The notes beneath the pieces were generated by a model. The model had not been told where the DNA came from and did no database searches. It saw only the letters and a program-made list of their open reading frames with translations. From Acinetobacter sp. (GTDB lineage Bacteria; Pseudomonadota; Gammaproteobacteria; Pseudomonadales; Moraxellaceae), in NCBI GenBank assembly GCA_008017255.1, contig SSHD01000113.1, positions 1 through 9,512 on the forward strand: DNA of 9,512 nucleotides. The letters are read 5' to 3'. This document shows, piece after piece, positions 1-6,442 of the stretch. Made by a program: the position numbers and the translations under genes. The first letter of the stretch is position 1. Every line of letters starts with the position of its first letter.

Positions 1-137
1 GTAAACCAGAGCAGCTGCGACACAACCTGACGGGGCTATGGTCGAAACGTATCTCACAAAAAGACCGTTTAATTTATAAATTTGATGAACAATACATTTA
101 TATTTTTGCGATTGGCGGACATTACGATCAGCATTAG
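1..137 (+). CDS. yoeB: Txe/YoeB-family toxin, C-terminal fragment
   Basis: This is the last 44 codons of a gene cut by the left edge, read in the frame starting at base 3 and ending in TAG at 135-137. YoeB toxins are ribosome-dependent mRNA endonucleases, neutralised by a YefM-type antitoxin usually encoded just upstream, here outside the window. The visible part aligns by eye with the E. coli YoeB C-terminus: the KPE-L-HNL-G-WS-RI pattern, then DRLIY, then a terminal GGHYDQH. The residues matching E. coli catalytic Glu46, Arg65, His83 and Tyr84 are all present (Glu at 9-11, Arg at 66-68, His-Tyr at 120-125), so this end looks intact. The protein has three residues (DQH) beyond the usual terminal His-Tyr. 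The antitoxin and the N-terminal half cannot be judged here. Confidence 0.87.
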   Translation, partial: KPEQLRHNLTGLWSKRISQKDRLIYKFDEQYIYIFAIGGHYDQH

Positions 138-170
138 ATTGCTTTGTAATAACGTACTTAGTTTTATATC

Positions 171-207
171 AAACAAAAAAATAAGGGCTGAATTAATCAG
201 CCCTTAT
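171..207 (-). terminator. Intrinsic terminator of acnB
   Basis: A perfect 11-bp inverted repeat (181-191 with 197-207, GC core AGGGCTGA) encloses a 5-nt loop. Read on the minus strand it is followed by a run of T (complement of the A tract at 171-180). It lies 18 bp past the acnB stop. On the plus strand the stem is not followed by a T tract, so it would stop the converging toxin transcript only weakly. Confidence 0.85.
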
Positions 208-225
208 CTTCACTAAATCAACGTA

Positions 226-2865
226 TTAGGTCAATTGAGCAGCAGAGATTTTCTTGGTGTCTACTTGATCTGCTTCTTTAGTATAGTCAGCCATTTGGTC
301 AAAGCTTAAATACTTGTAAATGTCAGCAGACATGCTGTCGATTTGCGACGCATACTGTTGATATTCTTCTGGGCTTGGTAATTTACCCAAAACAGCAGCT
401 ACAGATGCAAGCTCAGCAGACGCTAAGTAAACGTTAGCACCTTGACCTAAACGGTTCGGGAAGTTACGCGTAGAAGTCGATACACACGTGGTGTTCGGTG
501 CTACACGCGCTTGGTTACCCATACACAATGAACAACCTGGCATTTCAGTACGCGCGCCAGCTTTACCATAAGTGTTGTAGAAACCTTCGTCCATCAATTG
601 ACGCTCGTCCATACGCGTTGGTGGAGCCAACCATAAACGAGTAGACAATGAACCACCTTCTACTTTATCTAACAACTTACCAGCAGCACGGAAGTGACCA
701 ATGTTAGTCATACAAGAACCAATGAACACTTCATCAATTTTTGTACCTTGAACGTCAGAAAGCAGTTTAGCGTCATCTGGGTCATTCGGGCAGCAAAGCA
801 CAGGTTCTTTGATTTCTGAAAGATCAATTTCATACACTTTGGTGTATTCGGCATCGGCATCTGCTTTTAACAAGCTTGGGTTGTCTAACCACTTCTGCAT
901 GTTTTCAGCACGGCGCGCCATAGTACGTGCATCGCCATAACCTTCAGCAATCATCCACTTCAACATGGTGATGTTTGAACGTAAGTATTCCGCCACTTTG
1001 CCTTCAGACAAAGTAATAGAACAACCCGCAGCAGAACGCTCAGCAGAAGCATCAGACAATTCAAATGCTTGCTCTACAGTCAGTTCAGTTTCCATTTCTG
1101 TTAAGTCAATCTCGAGGATACGACCAGAGAAAATGTTTTTCTTACCTTTTTTCTCTACAGTTAAGTCGCCTGCTTTGATTGCATAGTAAGGAATAGCATG
1201 TACAAGGTCACGTAAAGTAATACCAGGCTGCATTTTACCTTTGAACTTCACAAGGATAGATTCAGGCATATCTAACGGCATAACACCAGTCGCTGCTGCG
1301 AATGCAACTAGACCAGAGCCCGCTGGAAATGAAATACCAATTGGGAAACGTGTATGCGAGTCACCACCAGTACCTACGGTATCTGGAAGTAACATACGGT
1401 TTAACCACGAGTGGATAATACCGTCACCTGGACGTAGCGATACACCACCACGGTTCATAATGAAGTCAGGTAATGTATGATGCGTTGTTACGTCAACTGG
1501 TTTTGGATACGCAGCAGTGTGACAGAAAGACTGCATGACTAAGTCTGCAGAGAAGCCTAAGCAAGCTAAGTCTTTTAACTCATCACGCGTCATAGGACCA
1601 GTGGTGTCTTGCGAGCCAACGGTGGTCATTTTCGGTTCACAGTAAGTACCCGGACGGATACCTTGACCTTCAGGAAGACCACATGCACGACCTACCATCT
1701 TCTGAGCTTGTGTAAAGCCCTTACCCGTGTCAGCAGGCTGTACTGGCGTACGGAATAATGTAGACGGCGCAAGACCTAATTCTTCACGTGCTTTAGTTGT
1801 TAAACCACGACCAATGATTAAGTTAATACGACCACCAGCACGTACTTCGTCTAAAAGTACTGGGGTTTTAAGATCAGCTTCTGCAATTTGTGCACCATCT
1901 TTAAATGCAGTTACTTTTGCAGCAGCGTGATCAATTTTCAATACAACTTCGTCGCCCATGTTCATGTTGGCAACATCGATTTCTACAGGTAATGCACCTG
2001 CATCTTCCATTGTATTGAAGAAAATTGGCGCAATTTTAGAACCTAAGCACACACCACCATCTTTTTTGTTTGGAATGTGTGCAAGTTCATCACCAAAGAA
2101 CCAAAGAACAGAATTCGTTGCAGATTTACGAGAAGAACCTGTACCTACAACATCACCCACGTAAGCCACTTGGTTGCCTTTAGCAATCAAATCTTTAATT
2201 TGTTGAAGCGGGCCAACTTCACCTGCTTTTTCAGGGTTAATACCGTCACGTTCGTTTTTCAACATTGCATTGGCATGCAATGGAATGTCTGGACGGCTCC
2301 AAGCGTCTTGTGCAGGTGACAAGTCGTCAGTGTTCGTTTCGCCCGTAACTTTAAATACAGTAATTTTAATTTCTTCTGGAACGTCTGCACGGCTCGTAAA
2401 CCATTCAGCATCTGCCCAAGATTGTAATACTGCTTTTGCATTGGCATTGCCAGCTCTAGCTTTGTCTGCAACGTCATGGAATGCATCAAAAACCAATAAA
2501 GTCTTTTTCAATGCTTCAGCAGCTAAGCCTGCAAGTGCAGCATTGTCAAGAAGTTCAACCAATGGTGCAACGTTATAACCACCAAGCATGGTACCCAATA
2601 GGTAAACCGCACGCTCTTTCGTCACTAAAGGAGATGATGCTTCGCCTTTTGCAAGCGCAGCTAAGAAAGCAGCTTTTACATACGCCGCTTGGTCTACACC
2701 TGCCGGAATACGATTTTCAAGCAAATCGACTAGAAATGCTTCTTCGCCTGCTGGTGGGTTTTTTAATAATGCTACGAGTTCAGCAGTTTGAGCATCATCA
2801 AGTGGCTTCGGTGGGACACCGAGTGCGGCACGTTCTGCTACGTGTTGGCGGTAAGCTTCTAGCAC
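226..2865 (-). CDS. acnB: Aconitate hydratase B (bifunctional aconitase / 2-methylisocitrate dehydratase)
   Basis: Cytosolic [4Fe-4S] enzyme of the TCA cycle that isomerises citrate to isocitrate via cis-aconitate; the family also hydrates 2-methylaconitate. At 879 residues it is close to the E. coli enzyme (865), and the match is recognisable along the whole length. Domain order is that of AcnB: N-terminal HEAT-like helices (about 1-160), the swivel domain moved to the front (FKVTGETNTDDLSPA at 171-185, GTGSSRKSATNS at 241-252), then the catalytic core. The cluster-ligand cysteines are Cys718 in GSCMTN and Cys778/Cys781 in GCSLCMGNQ. The start is GTG at 2865, supported by the AGAGGAA ribosome site 6 nt upstream and by alignment with the MLE-YR-HVAERAA opening of E. 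coli AcnB. It is transcribed alone, ends at a strong terminator, and converges on the toxin gene. Confidence 0.98.
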   Translation of the reverse strand: MLEAYRQHVAERAALGVPPKPLDDAQTAELVALLKNPPAGEEAFLVDLLENRIPAGVDQAAYVKAAFLAALAKGEASSPLVTKERAVYLLGTMLGGYNVAPLVELLDNAALAGLAAEALKKTLLVFDAFHDVADKARAGNANAKAVLQSWADAEWFTSRADVPEEIKITVFKVTGETNTDDLSPAQDAWSRPDIPLHANAMLKNERDGINPEKAGEVGPLQQIKDLIAKGNQVAYVGDVVGTGSSRKSATNSVLWFFGDELAHIPNKKDGGVCLGSKIAPIFFNTMEDAGALPVEIDVANMNMGDEVVLKIDHAAAKVTAFKDGAQIAEADLKTPVLLDEVRAGGRINLIIGRGLTTKAREELGLAPSTLFRTPVQPADTGKGFTQAQKMVGRACGLPEGQGIRPGTYCEPKMTTVGSQDTTGPMTRDELKDLACLGFSADLVMQSFCHTAAYPKPVDVTTHHTLPDFIMNRGGVSLRPGDGIIHSWLNRMLLPDTVGTGGDSHTRFPIGISFPAGSGLVAFAAATGVMPLDMPESILVKFKGKMQPGITLRDLVHAIPYYAIKAGDLTVEKKGKKNIFSGRILEIDLTEMETELTVEQAFELSDASAERSAAGCSITLSEGKVAEYLRSNITMLKWMIAEGYGDARTMARRAENMQKWLDNPSLLKADADAEYTKVYEIDLSEIKEPVLCCPNDPDDAKLLSDVQGTKIDEVFIGSCMTNIGHFRAAGKLLDKVEGGSLSTRLWLAPPTRMDERQLMDEGFYNTYGKAGARTEMPGCSLCMGNQARVAPNTTCVSTSTRNFPNRLGQGANVYLASAELASVAAVLGKLPSPEEYQQYASQIDSMSADIYKYLSFDQMADYTKEADQVDTKKISAAQLT

Positions 2866-2871
2866 GGTATA

Positions 2872-2878
2872 TTCCTCT
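2872..2878 (-). promoter_or_regulatory. Ribosome binding site fixing the GTG start of acnB
   Basis: The minus strand reads AGAGGAA followed by 6 nt and GTG. This strong Shine-Dalgarno match supports GTG at 2865 as the start codon, with no competing ATG nearby. Confidence 0.75.
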
Positions 2879-2942
2879 TTTTTAAAAAATTGCCTGTAAG
2901 TTTCAGCTTTTGGCGAACACTACAAACAATATGGACAGCAAA

Positions 2943-2971
2943 ATTTTACTAGACTTCGCGTTAAAAGTTAA
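2943..2971 (-). promoter_or_regulatory. Candidate sigma-70 promoter of acnB
   Basis: On the minus strand a TTAACT -35 (2966-2971) and a TAAAAT -10 (2943-2948) are separated by exactly 17 bp. This would give a 5' leader of about 70 nt before the GTG. The -35 match is only fair and the region is AT-rich, so chance matches are possible. Confidence 0.35.
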
Positions 2972-2989
2972 TGCAACTATTGTATTTCT

Positions 2990-3029
2990 ACGTGATGACC
3001 ATTATTTTACTGCGAAATGTTCATCACGT
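2990..3029. repeat. Perfect 9-bp inverted repeat upstream of the acnB promoter
   Basis: ACGTGATGA at 2990-2998 is repeated in inverted orientation as TCATCACGT at 3021-3029, with 22 nt between them. The half-site centres are 31 bp apart, about three helical turns, which would suit a dimeric or tetrameric protein binding one face of the DNA. It sits about 20-60 bp upstream of the proposed acnB -35 and beyond the terminator of the neighbouring gene. A hairpin with a long loop is an alternative. No regulator can be named from the sequence. Confidence 0.5.
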
Positions 3030-3083
3030 TTAAATAGTGCCTGTCGATTCAATTAAAACCCAATAAAACAATAAATTACAGCT

Positions 3084-3111
3084 ATAAAAAAAGACAACCC
3101 AGTTGTCTTTT
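3084..3111 (-). terminator. Intrinsic terminator of the small lipoprotein gene
   Basis: A 10-bp perfect stem (3089-3098 with 3102-3111, GACAAC core) has a 3-nt loop. On the minus strand it runs into seven consecutive T, the first four of which are part of the stem. It begins 11 bp past the stop codon of the gene at 3123. Confidence 0.8.
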
Positions 3112-3122
3112 GCTTATGTAGA

Positions 3123-3518
3123 TTAAAATTGCTTATAGTTTGGCAAAGTTTCATGCGGTGTAGCCAAACATTTTTCGGTAAATTGTTGTTTCAAACGGTC
3201 ACGCACGGCATCTGGTTCAGTTTTTAACTCTGCCTCTGGCATGGCATAAACTGTTTCGATAATTTCAGCGATAAATTGACGTGTGGTGGCATCTTCAACT
3301 TTAGCGGCATGCTCAACGGCTTGTTGTTGCTCATAGCCATTTTGACGGTCTAAAGTAATCGAACGCGCGGCATTGCCGACACTGACACAATAGCCATGCC
3401 ATTGTTGTTCTGCGCTGAGCGGTTGTTTTTCTGCACACGCCACTACGCCCAACCCCATAGCCATCAATACAACTTTTTTCATTGCCACACTTTTCATTGT
3501 TACGCTATTCATTGCCAT
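3123..3518 (-). CDS. Predicted small lipoprotein of unknown function
   Basis: I do not recognise the family. The N-terminus has a lipoprotein signal: MKKVVLMAMGLGVVAC, with a VVAC lipobox and lipidated Cys28 (numbered from the first ATG). There is no Asp after the Cys, so outer-membrane sorting is expected under the usual +2 rule. The mature part (about 103 residues) is soluble, charged and largely helical in appearance. It holds two further cysteines, Cys44 (WHGYC) and Cys117 (EKCLATP), which could form a disulfide. The start is uncertain: ATGs at 3518, 3512, 3497 and 3482 are all in frame and none has a clear Shine-Dalgarno. The last (3482) gives a compact 15-residue signal; the first fits a leader of about 17 nt from the promoter at 3542-3570. 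It has its own promoter and terminator, so it is probably monocistronic. Confidence 0.75.
   Translation of the reverse strand: MAMNSVTMKSVAMKKVVLMAMGLGVVACAEKQPLSAEQQWHGYCVSVGNAARSITLDRQNGYEQQQAVEHAAKVEDATTRQFIAEIIETVYAMPEAELKTEPDAVRDRLKQQFTEKCLATPHETLPNYKQF
3474..3518 (-). repeat. Three imperfect 15-bp tandem units at the start of the lipoprotein gene
   Basis: Codons 1-5, 6-10 and 11-15 encode MAMNS, VTMKS and VAMKK. Each unit carries the core A(T/C)AATGAA-like segment with an in-frame ATG as its third codon (at 3512, 3497 and 3482). The repeat therefore triplicates a possible start codon, and any gain or loss of a unit would keep the reading frame. Confidence 0.6.
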
Positions 3519-3541
3519 ACGATGACCAATTTGATGCGTCT

Positions 3542-3570
3542 ATCATACTGAAACTTGCAGCTTTTGCCAA
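3542..3570 (-). promoter_or_regulatory. Sigma-70 promoter of the lipoprotein gene
   Basis: On the minus strand TTGGCA (3565-3570) and TATGAT (3542-3547) are spaced by 17 bp, each one base from consensus. Transcription would start near 3535, about 17 nt ahead of the first ATG. This argues that the gene is expressed independently of the DUF4124 gene upstream. Confidence 0.55.
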
Positions 3571-3574
3571 AAGG

Positions 3575-3596
3575 AAAGCGTTATAACAACCGCTTT
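3575..3596 (-). terminator. Weak candidate terminator after the DUF4124 gene
   Basis: AAAGCG at 3575-3580 pairs with CGCTTT at 3591-3596 around a 10-nt loop. On the minus strand it is followed by a short T-rich stretch (CCTTTT). It lies 17 bp past the DUF4124 stop. The stem is short and the T tract poor, so termination may be partial. Confidence 0.3.
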
Positions 3597-3613
3597 AAAG
3601 ACAAAAAAACGTC

Positions 3614-4093
3614 TTATTTACTACAACGCATGGTATTTTTGGTTTTTGTACATTTTGAACCAGTTTTAGATAAGTAGGTATTACCTGCCACTAAACTAAA
3701 TGATTTGCCTTTGGCATCCCAACATCTTACCCCATTACATTTTTTAATTGCATACAGCATGTCTGGTGCTGCGGCTGCACTGGGGGTCAGTACTGTGGTT
3801 TTTACTGCAACCTTAGCAATTGCTGCTGCTTTCACAGTCGTGGTCGGTGTTTTCGTTGCTGCATTTGGCTGCACAGTAGTCGATTGTTGTGTTGTGGTAG
3901 CTGTAGCAGGATTTTTTCTGTTTGGGTCGAGTTGTGGGTCTTGTCTTTTAACTGGCGGAGGCGTTGCTGAATACGTCGTAACACCATTGGCATCAACATA
4001 TTTATAATATTCTCTAGCATGGCTTGACGAAGTCATGGTGAGAAATCCGATACTCAGAACAAGTAAAAGTTGACTAAAAGTGACAGATTTCAT
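3614..4093 (-). CDS. Secreted DUF4124-domain protein with a four-cysteine C-terminal segment
   Basis: A 159-residue exported protein of unknown function. Residues 1-26 form a signal peptide (MKSV..., hydrophobic core LLLVLSIGFL, cleavage after SSSHA). A short DUF4124 domain follows (REYYKYVDANGVTTYSATPPP), as in many proteobacterial periplasmic proteins. Next comes a long low-complexity linker rich in Thr, Ala, Gln and Val, probably disordered. The C-terminal 41 residues contain four cysteines (119, 124, 148, 157) in a basic, compact segment that could be held by two disulfides. I place the start at 4093 rather than at the in-frame ATG at 4123, because GGAGGG lies 5 nt before it and the signal peptide then begins properly with MKS. 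The gene precedes the lipoprotein gene on the same strand, but that gene appears to have its own promoter. Confidence 0.85.
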   Translation of the reverse strand: MKSVTFSQLLLVLSIGFLTMTSSSHAREYYKYVDANGVTTYSATPPPVKRQDPQLDPNRKNPATATTTQQSTTVQPNAATKTPTTTVKAAAIAKVAVKTTVLTPSAAAAPDMLYAIKKCNGVRCWDAKGKSFSLVAGNTYLSKTGSKCTKTKNTMRCSK

Positions 4094-4098
4094 CCATT

Positions 4099-4104
4099 CC
4101 CTCC
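4099..4104 (-). promoter_or_regulatory. Ribosome binding site deciding the DUF4124 start
   Basis: GGAGGG on the minus strand lies 5 nt ahead of the ATG at 4093. The longer in-frame start at 4123 has no such site and would put ten polar and aromatic residues before the signal peptide. Confidence 0.75.
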
Positions 4105-4253
4105 AAAATGTGTCATAAAACACTTAATATTCAATAGCTTAAATCAATTCTACCACAATCAACTATTAAAAATATATGCTCAGTTTAATGCATTTATGGA
4201 CGCAGTGATTAAGTTGATTGTATTTAATCAATCAGCCGCAACAACGGCACAAG

Positions 4254-4271
4254 CGGCAATTTGGTTTGCCG
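4254..4271 (-). other. Small hairpin just past the DUF202 gene
   Basis: CGGCAA at 4254-4259 pairs with TTGCCG at 4266-4271 around a 6-nt loop, 17 bp beyond the DUF202 stop codon. A competing copy of CGGCA at 4245-4249 could pair with the same 3' arm. There is no T tract on either strand, so this is not a standard intrinsic terminator. It may be an RNA 3'-end stabiliser or chance. The rest of the gap 4094-4287 shows only AT-rich DNA and a second small inverted repeat (4214-4219 with 4226-4231). Confidence 0.3.
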
Positions 4272-4287
4272 TATTACTCAATTATGC

Positions 4288-4647
4288 CTAAAGCAAAAAA
4301 GAAATCATCAATAAAAAACCGGTCAATATGCTAAATAACGCCACCACTATAGGTAGGTGTGTGTTATAGCCCTCAATCATTTCTTCTTGCGTCAAGGAAC
4401 GCAGCGCAATACGGTATTGCACAATCGACCAAAAACTAATGCACAAGCCAAATACAATCACTGCTACGCCGAGCCATTGGCTATAAATAATTCTGTCGGC
4501 ATATTTAATCGGGTCTAGCACTTGCCCAAGTAGAGTTGCCTTTTCGATGACAAAACCAAAAATAATCAATGCCAAACTACTGCGGTTCCATGCCAATAAA
4601 GTACGTTCGAGCGCCAGTAACACACGTGGGTCTTGCAAATTAGACAT
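4288..4647 (-). CDS. DUF202 (YidH-like) inner-membrane protein
   Basis: A 119-residue membrane protein. The N-terminus carries the DUF202 signature, a cytoplasmic amphipathic segment LALERTLLAWNRSSLALI (about residues 10-27). Three membrane helices follow, at roughly 22-40, 54-74 and 97-119, with a Gln/Glu-rich cytoplasmic or periplasmic loop before the third. The family is uncharacterised and no catalytic residues are evident. It is the last gene of the operon: its ATG is 6 nt after the stop codon of the hydrolase, and its weak AAAGG ribosome site lies inside the end of that gene, so translation is probably coupled. Its place in this operon suggests a role in sulfide/persulfide handling, but that is inference from context only. 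Confidence 0.88.
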   Translation of the reverse strand: MSNLQDPRVLLALERTLLAWNRSSLALIIFGFVIEKATLLGQVLDPIKYADRIIYSQWLGVAVIVFGLCISFWSIVQYRIALRSLTQEEMIEGYNTHLPIVVALFSILTGFLLMISFLL

Positions 4648-4653
4648 GATGAA

Positions 4654-5532
4654 TCAGCCTTTAAAATAATTGAATGGTAGCTTTAAATAACGCATGCCAT
4701 TAGCAGCGGGTGTCGGAAACTTTCCCGCATCCATGTTGATTTGAATGGCAGGTATAATCAGTTTTGGCATACGCAAACTGGCATCGCGTTGCTGCCGCAT
4801 GGCGACAAACTGTGCTTTTGGCGTATCCACTTGCAAATGAATATTACTGTTTTTTTGCGTTTTGATGCTGGTTTCGCAAACGTAATGTGCACGCCCTGCG
4901 GGTTTATAATCATGGCACAAAAATACCCGTGTTGCGTCGGGCAAGGCATACAAGCGTTGTATCGAATCATACAAAACCTCCGCACTGCCTTTGGGGAAAT
5001 CACAGCGTGCCGTACCGTAGTCTGGCATAAATAAAGTATCACCAACAAAAACCGCATCGCCAATCACATAGCTCAGACAAGCTGGCGTATGCCCTGCCGT
5101 TGGGATGTTATACGCTTGCAAGTCACCAATTTGAAAGCGTTCATGGTCTGCAAATAAATAATCAAAAGACTGCTGCTCGTGAAAATAATTTACATCTAAA
5201 TCGTAAATTGCACTAAAAGTGTCTTGCACAATGGCGATTTTTTGGCTCATGGCAATTTTGCCGCCCAATTGCGCTTTGAGATATTGCGATGCCGTGAGGT
5301 GATCGGCATGCACATGGGTTTCTAAAATCCACTGTACGCTCAAGCCTTCACGCCGTACATAGTCGATAATTTGATCGGCATGGATGGTTTGGGTGCTCGC
5401 TGACGCTGCATCATAATCCAATACACTGTCGATAATAGCGCAGTGTTTGCTGCTTGGATCGCTGACCACATAACTAAAAGTATTGCTCGCTTCATCAAAA
5501 AATTCTTGTACGATCGGGTTAAGTCCACTCAT
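4654..5532 (-). CDS. blh: Metallo-beta-lactamase-fold hydrolase, Blh/ETHE1-like persulfide dioxygenase
   Basis: A 292-residue cytosolic enzyme of the MBL fold. Metal-binding residues are visible: THVHADH at 72-78 (His73, His75, Asp77, His78), His148 in TAGHTP, Asp165 in VGDTLF and His207 in FLCHDY. In the ETHE1/persulfide dioxygenase branch two His and one Asp (here His73, His148, Asp165) bind one Fe(II), which oxidises glutathione persulfide to sulfite. The DYGTARCDFP segment (171-180) is typical of the Blh subgroup found in bigR operons. The C-terminal 70 residues (ending MRYLKLPFNYF) extend beyond the minimal fold. The start overlaps the stop of the preceding YeeE gene by ATGA, indicating translational coupling. 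The dioxygenase activity is inferred from family and operon; a zinc hydrolase of the glyoxalase II type is the alternative. Confidence 0.9.
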   Translation of the reverse strand: MSGLNPIVQEFFDEASNTFSYVVSDPSSKHCAIIDSVLDYDAASASTQTIHADQIIDYVRREGLSVQWILETHVHADHLTASQYLKAQLGGKIAMSQKIAIVQDTFSAIYDLDVNYFHEQQSFDYLFADHERFQIGDLQAYNIPTAGHTPACLSYVIGDAVFVGDTLFMPDYGTARCDFPKGSAEVLYDSIQRLYALPDATRVFLCHDYKPAGRAHYVCETSIKTQKNSNIHLQVDTPKAQFVAMRQQRDASLRMPKLIIPAIQINMDAGKFPTPAANGMRYLKLPFNYFKG

Positions 5533-5972
5533 GGCGTGGTTCTCTCAAATATTTGCCGATGAATCAGCATGCCCACAAGCATCGCCACAATAAAATACAA
5601 CACCTGATAATGCCCCAAGCCAATCAACGTCAAACTCGGTGCAGGGCAAATTCCCGCAATACCCCAACCGATACCAAACAATACGGCCCCAGTGATGAGC
5701 TTGGCATCTATTTGACGGTTACTCGGTAGCATAATCGGTTCGAGGAAAATGGTTTGTGGATATTCACGGCGCAGTACGTTTTGAAATGGTATAAATGCCA
5801 CTAGAATCGCCCCGATCATTACAAAGGCAAGGCTGGCATCCCATGTACCAAAAATGTCTAGAAAGTTCTGCACTTTTGCTGGATTGGACATGCCAGAAAT
5901 CATCAAGCCCAATGCAAATACGCCACCAAAAATAAACGCTAAAATATTTTTAAAAATAAGATGATTGTTCAT
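5529..5972 (-). CDS. YeeE/YedE-family (DUF6691-like) sulfur-transport membrane protein, second half
   Basis: A 147-residue inner-membrane protein with about four hydrophobic segments (near 9-28, 46-64, 91-110, 121-138). It has the family motifs SGMSNPAKVQNFLD (26-39) and GIGWGIAGICPAPSL (100-114) with a single cysteine, Cys109. Full-length YeeE/YedE proteins move thiosulfate through a path lined with conserved cysteines. The two half-size proteins here together resemble one such transporter, matching the PmpA/PmpB-type pairs of bigR operons. The substrate is not shown by sequence. The gene begins 2 nt after the first YeeE gene with TTAGGAGC as ribosome site (7-nt spacing from AGGAG), and its stop overlaps the hydrolase start. 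Confidence 0.88.
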   Translation of the reverse strand: MNNHLIFKNILAFIFGGVFALGLMISGMSNPAKVQNFLDIFGTWDASLAFVMIGAILVAFIPFQNVLRREYPQTIFLEPIMLPSNRQIDAKLITGAVLFGIGWGIAGICPAPSLTLIGLGHYQVLYFIVAMLVGMLIHRQIFERTTP

Positions 5973-5974
5973 AT

Positions 5975-6388
5975 TTAAGCTCCTAACACATGCCGCATCA
6001 CATACACGGTCAACACACCCGCCGCCATAAAGGTCAAGGTTGCAACAATGGAGCGTTTCGATAAGCGGCTCATGCCACAGATGCCATGCCCACTAGTACA
6101 GCCCGAGCCTAACCGTGTACCAAACCCAACCAATACACCTGCGATCAGTAAAAACCCCGTATTGGCGGATAAATCAATCTGCGGCGTAGTCATGCTGCCG
6201 TACAACAACGGTACTGCAAGTAAGCCCAATAAAAACCAAAACACTGGTGTTTTAACCCACGTTTGTGGCATTAAAACTTGCGCAATCATGCCACTAATGC
6301 CGGCAATTTTGCCGTGCACGTACAAATAGCCCACCGTCGCTAAACCAATGAACGCCCCACCAATAAACGCATATACAAAATCGTGCAT
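5975..6388 (-). CDS. YeeE/YedE-family sulfur-transport membrane protein, first half
   Basis: A 137-residue inner-membrane protein and the first gene of the operon. Hydrophobic segments lie near 5-23, 48-64, 77-95 and 113-131. Residues 88-110 hold the family's most diagnostic stretch (GFGTRLGSGCTSG, then HGICGMSRLS), with Cys97 and Cys104. With Cys109 of the next gene product, the pair has three motif cysteines in total, the number reported as important in E. coli YeeE; assigning them one to one is inference. It probably acts as a complex with the neighbouring 147-residue protein to pass thiosulfate or a related sulfur anion. The ATG at 6388 has AGAGGT 6 nt upstream and lies close to the divergent regulatory region. 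Confidence 0.88.
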   Translation of the reverse strand: MHDFVYAFIGGAFIGLATVGYLYVHGKIAGISGMIAQVLMPQTWVKTPVFWFLLGLLAVPLLYGSMTTPQIDLSANTGFLLIAGVLVGFGTRLGSGCTSGHGICGMSRLSKRSIVATLTFMAAGVLTVYVMRHVLGA

Positions 6389-6400
6389 GAGGTGACCTCT

Positions 6401-6429
6401 TTACAATATATATTTTAATATTATATAAT
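6401..6429 (+). promoter_or_regulatory. Promoter of the ArsR-family regulator
   Basis: TTACAA (6401-6406), 17 bp, then a consensus TATAAT (6424-6429) on the plus strand. The start point would be near 6436, leaving about 15 nt to the ATG at 6451 or about 33 nt to the TTG at 6469. The -35 is poor, which fits a promoter under protein control but also allows for chance in AT-rich DNA. Confidence 0.5.
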
Positions 6430-6442
6430 TTAAATAATTATT
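6405..6442. promoter_or_regulatory. Cluster of AT-only palindromes, probable operator for the ArsR-family regulator
   Basis: Three perfect 10-bp palindromes lie in 38 bp: AATATATATT (6405-6414), ATTATATAAT (6420-6429) and AATAATTATT (6433-6442). An imperfect 14-bp palindrome centred on ATTTAAAT overlaps the last two (6425-6438). The 38-bp stretch contains no G or C. BigR-type repressors bind AT-rich inverted repeats at divergent promoters, so this is the natural operator. Which palindrome is used cannot be told from the sequence. Confidence 0.5.

Noticed and set aside
2481..2885. Plus-strand 134-codon frame opposite the acnB N-terminus
   Set aside because: It is a codon-bias shadow of acnB: antisense to a certain gene, with no ribosome site or family resemblance.
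3705..4007. Plus-strand 100-codon frame opposite the DUF4124 gene
   Set aside because: It is the complement of the low-complexity Thr/Ala linker, which yields a Val/Ala/Cys-rich string. It has no ribosome site and no recognisable domain.
4094..4123. Longer start for the DUF4124 protein at 4123
   Set aside because: It adds ten residues ahead of a normal signal peptide and lacks a ribosome site, whereas GGAGGG directly precedes the ATG at 4093.
4206..4231. Nested inverted repeats (4206-4212 with 4224-4230, and 4214-4219 with 4226-4231) as an operator or terminator
   Set aside because: The arms are short, AT-rich and mutually exclusive, without a T tract or a clear promoter nearby. This level of symmetry is expected by chance in such DNA.
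4070..4291. Plus-strand reading frame of 73 codons between the DUF4124 and DUF202 genes, including a shorter 31-codon hydrophobic version from ATG 4196
   Set aside because: Its first part is antisense to the DUF4124 signal peptide and ribosome site, and neither ATG has a ribosome site. The rest is AT-rich intergenic DNA with inverted repeats, and no family is recognisable. A tiny protein from 4196 cannot be fully excluded.
6388..6401. GAGGTGACCTC palindrome at the ribosome site of the first YeeE gene as a hairpin or operator
   Set aside because: The 1-nt centre cannot form a hairpin loop, and the sequence is explained by the AGAGGT ribosome site beside the start codon.
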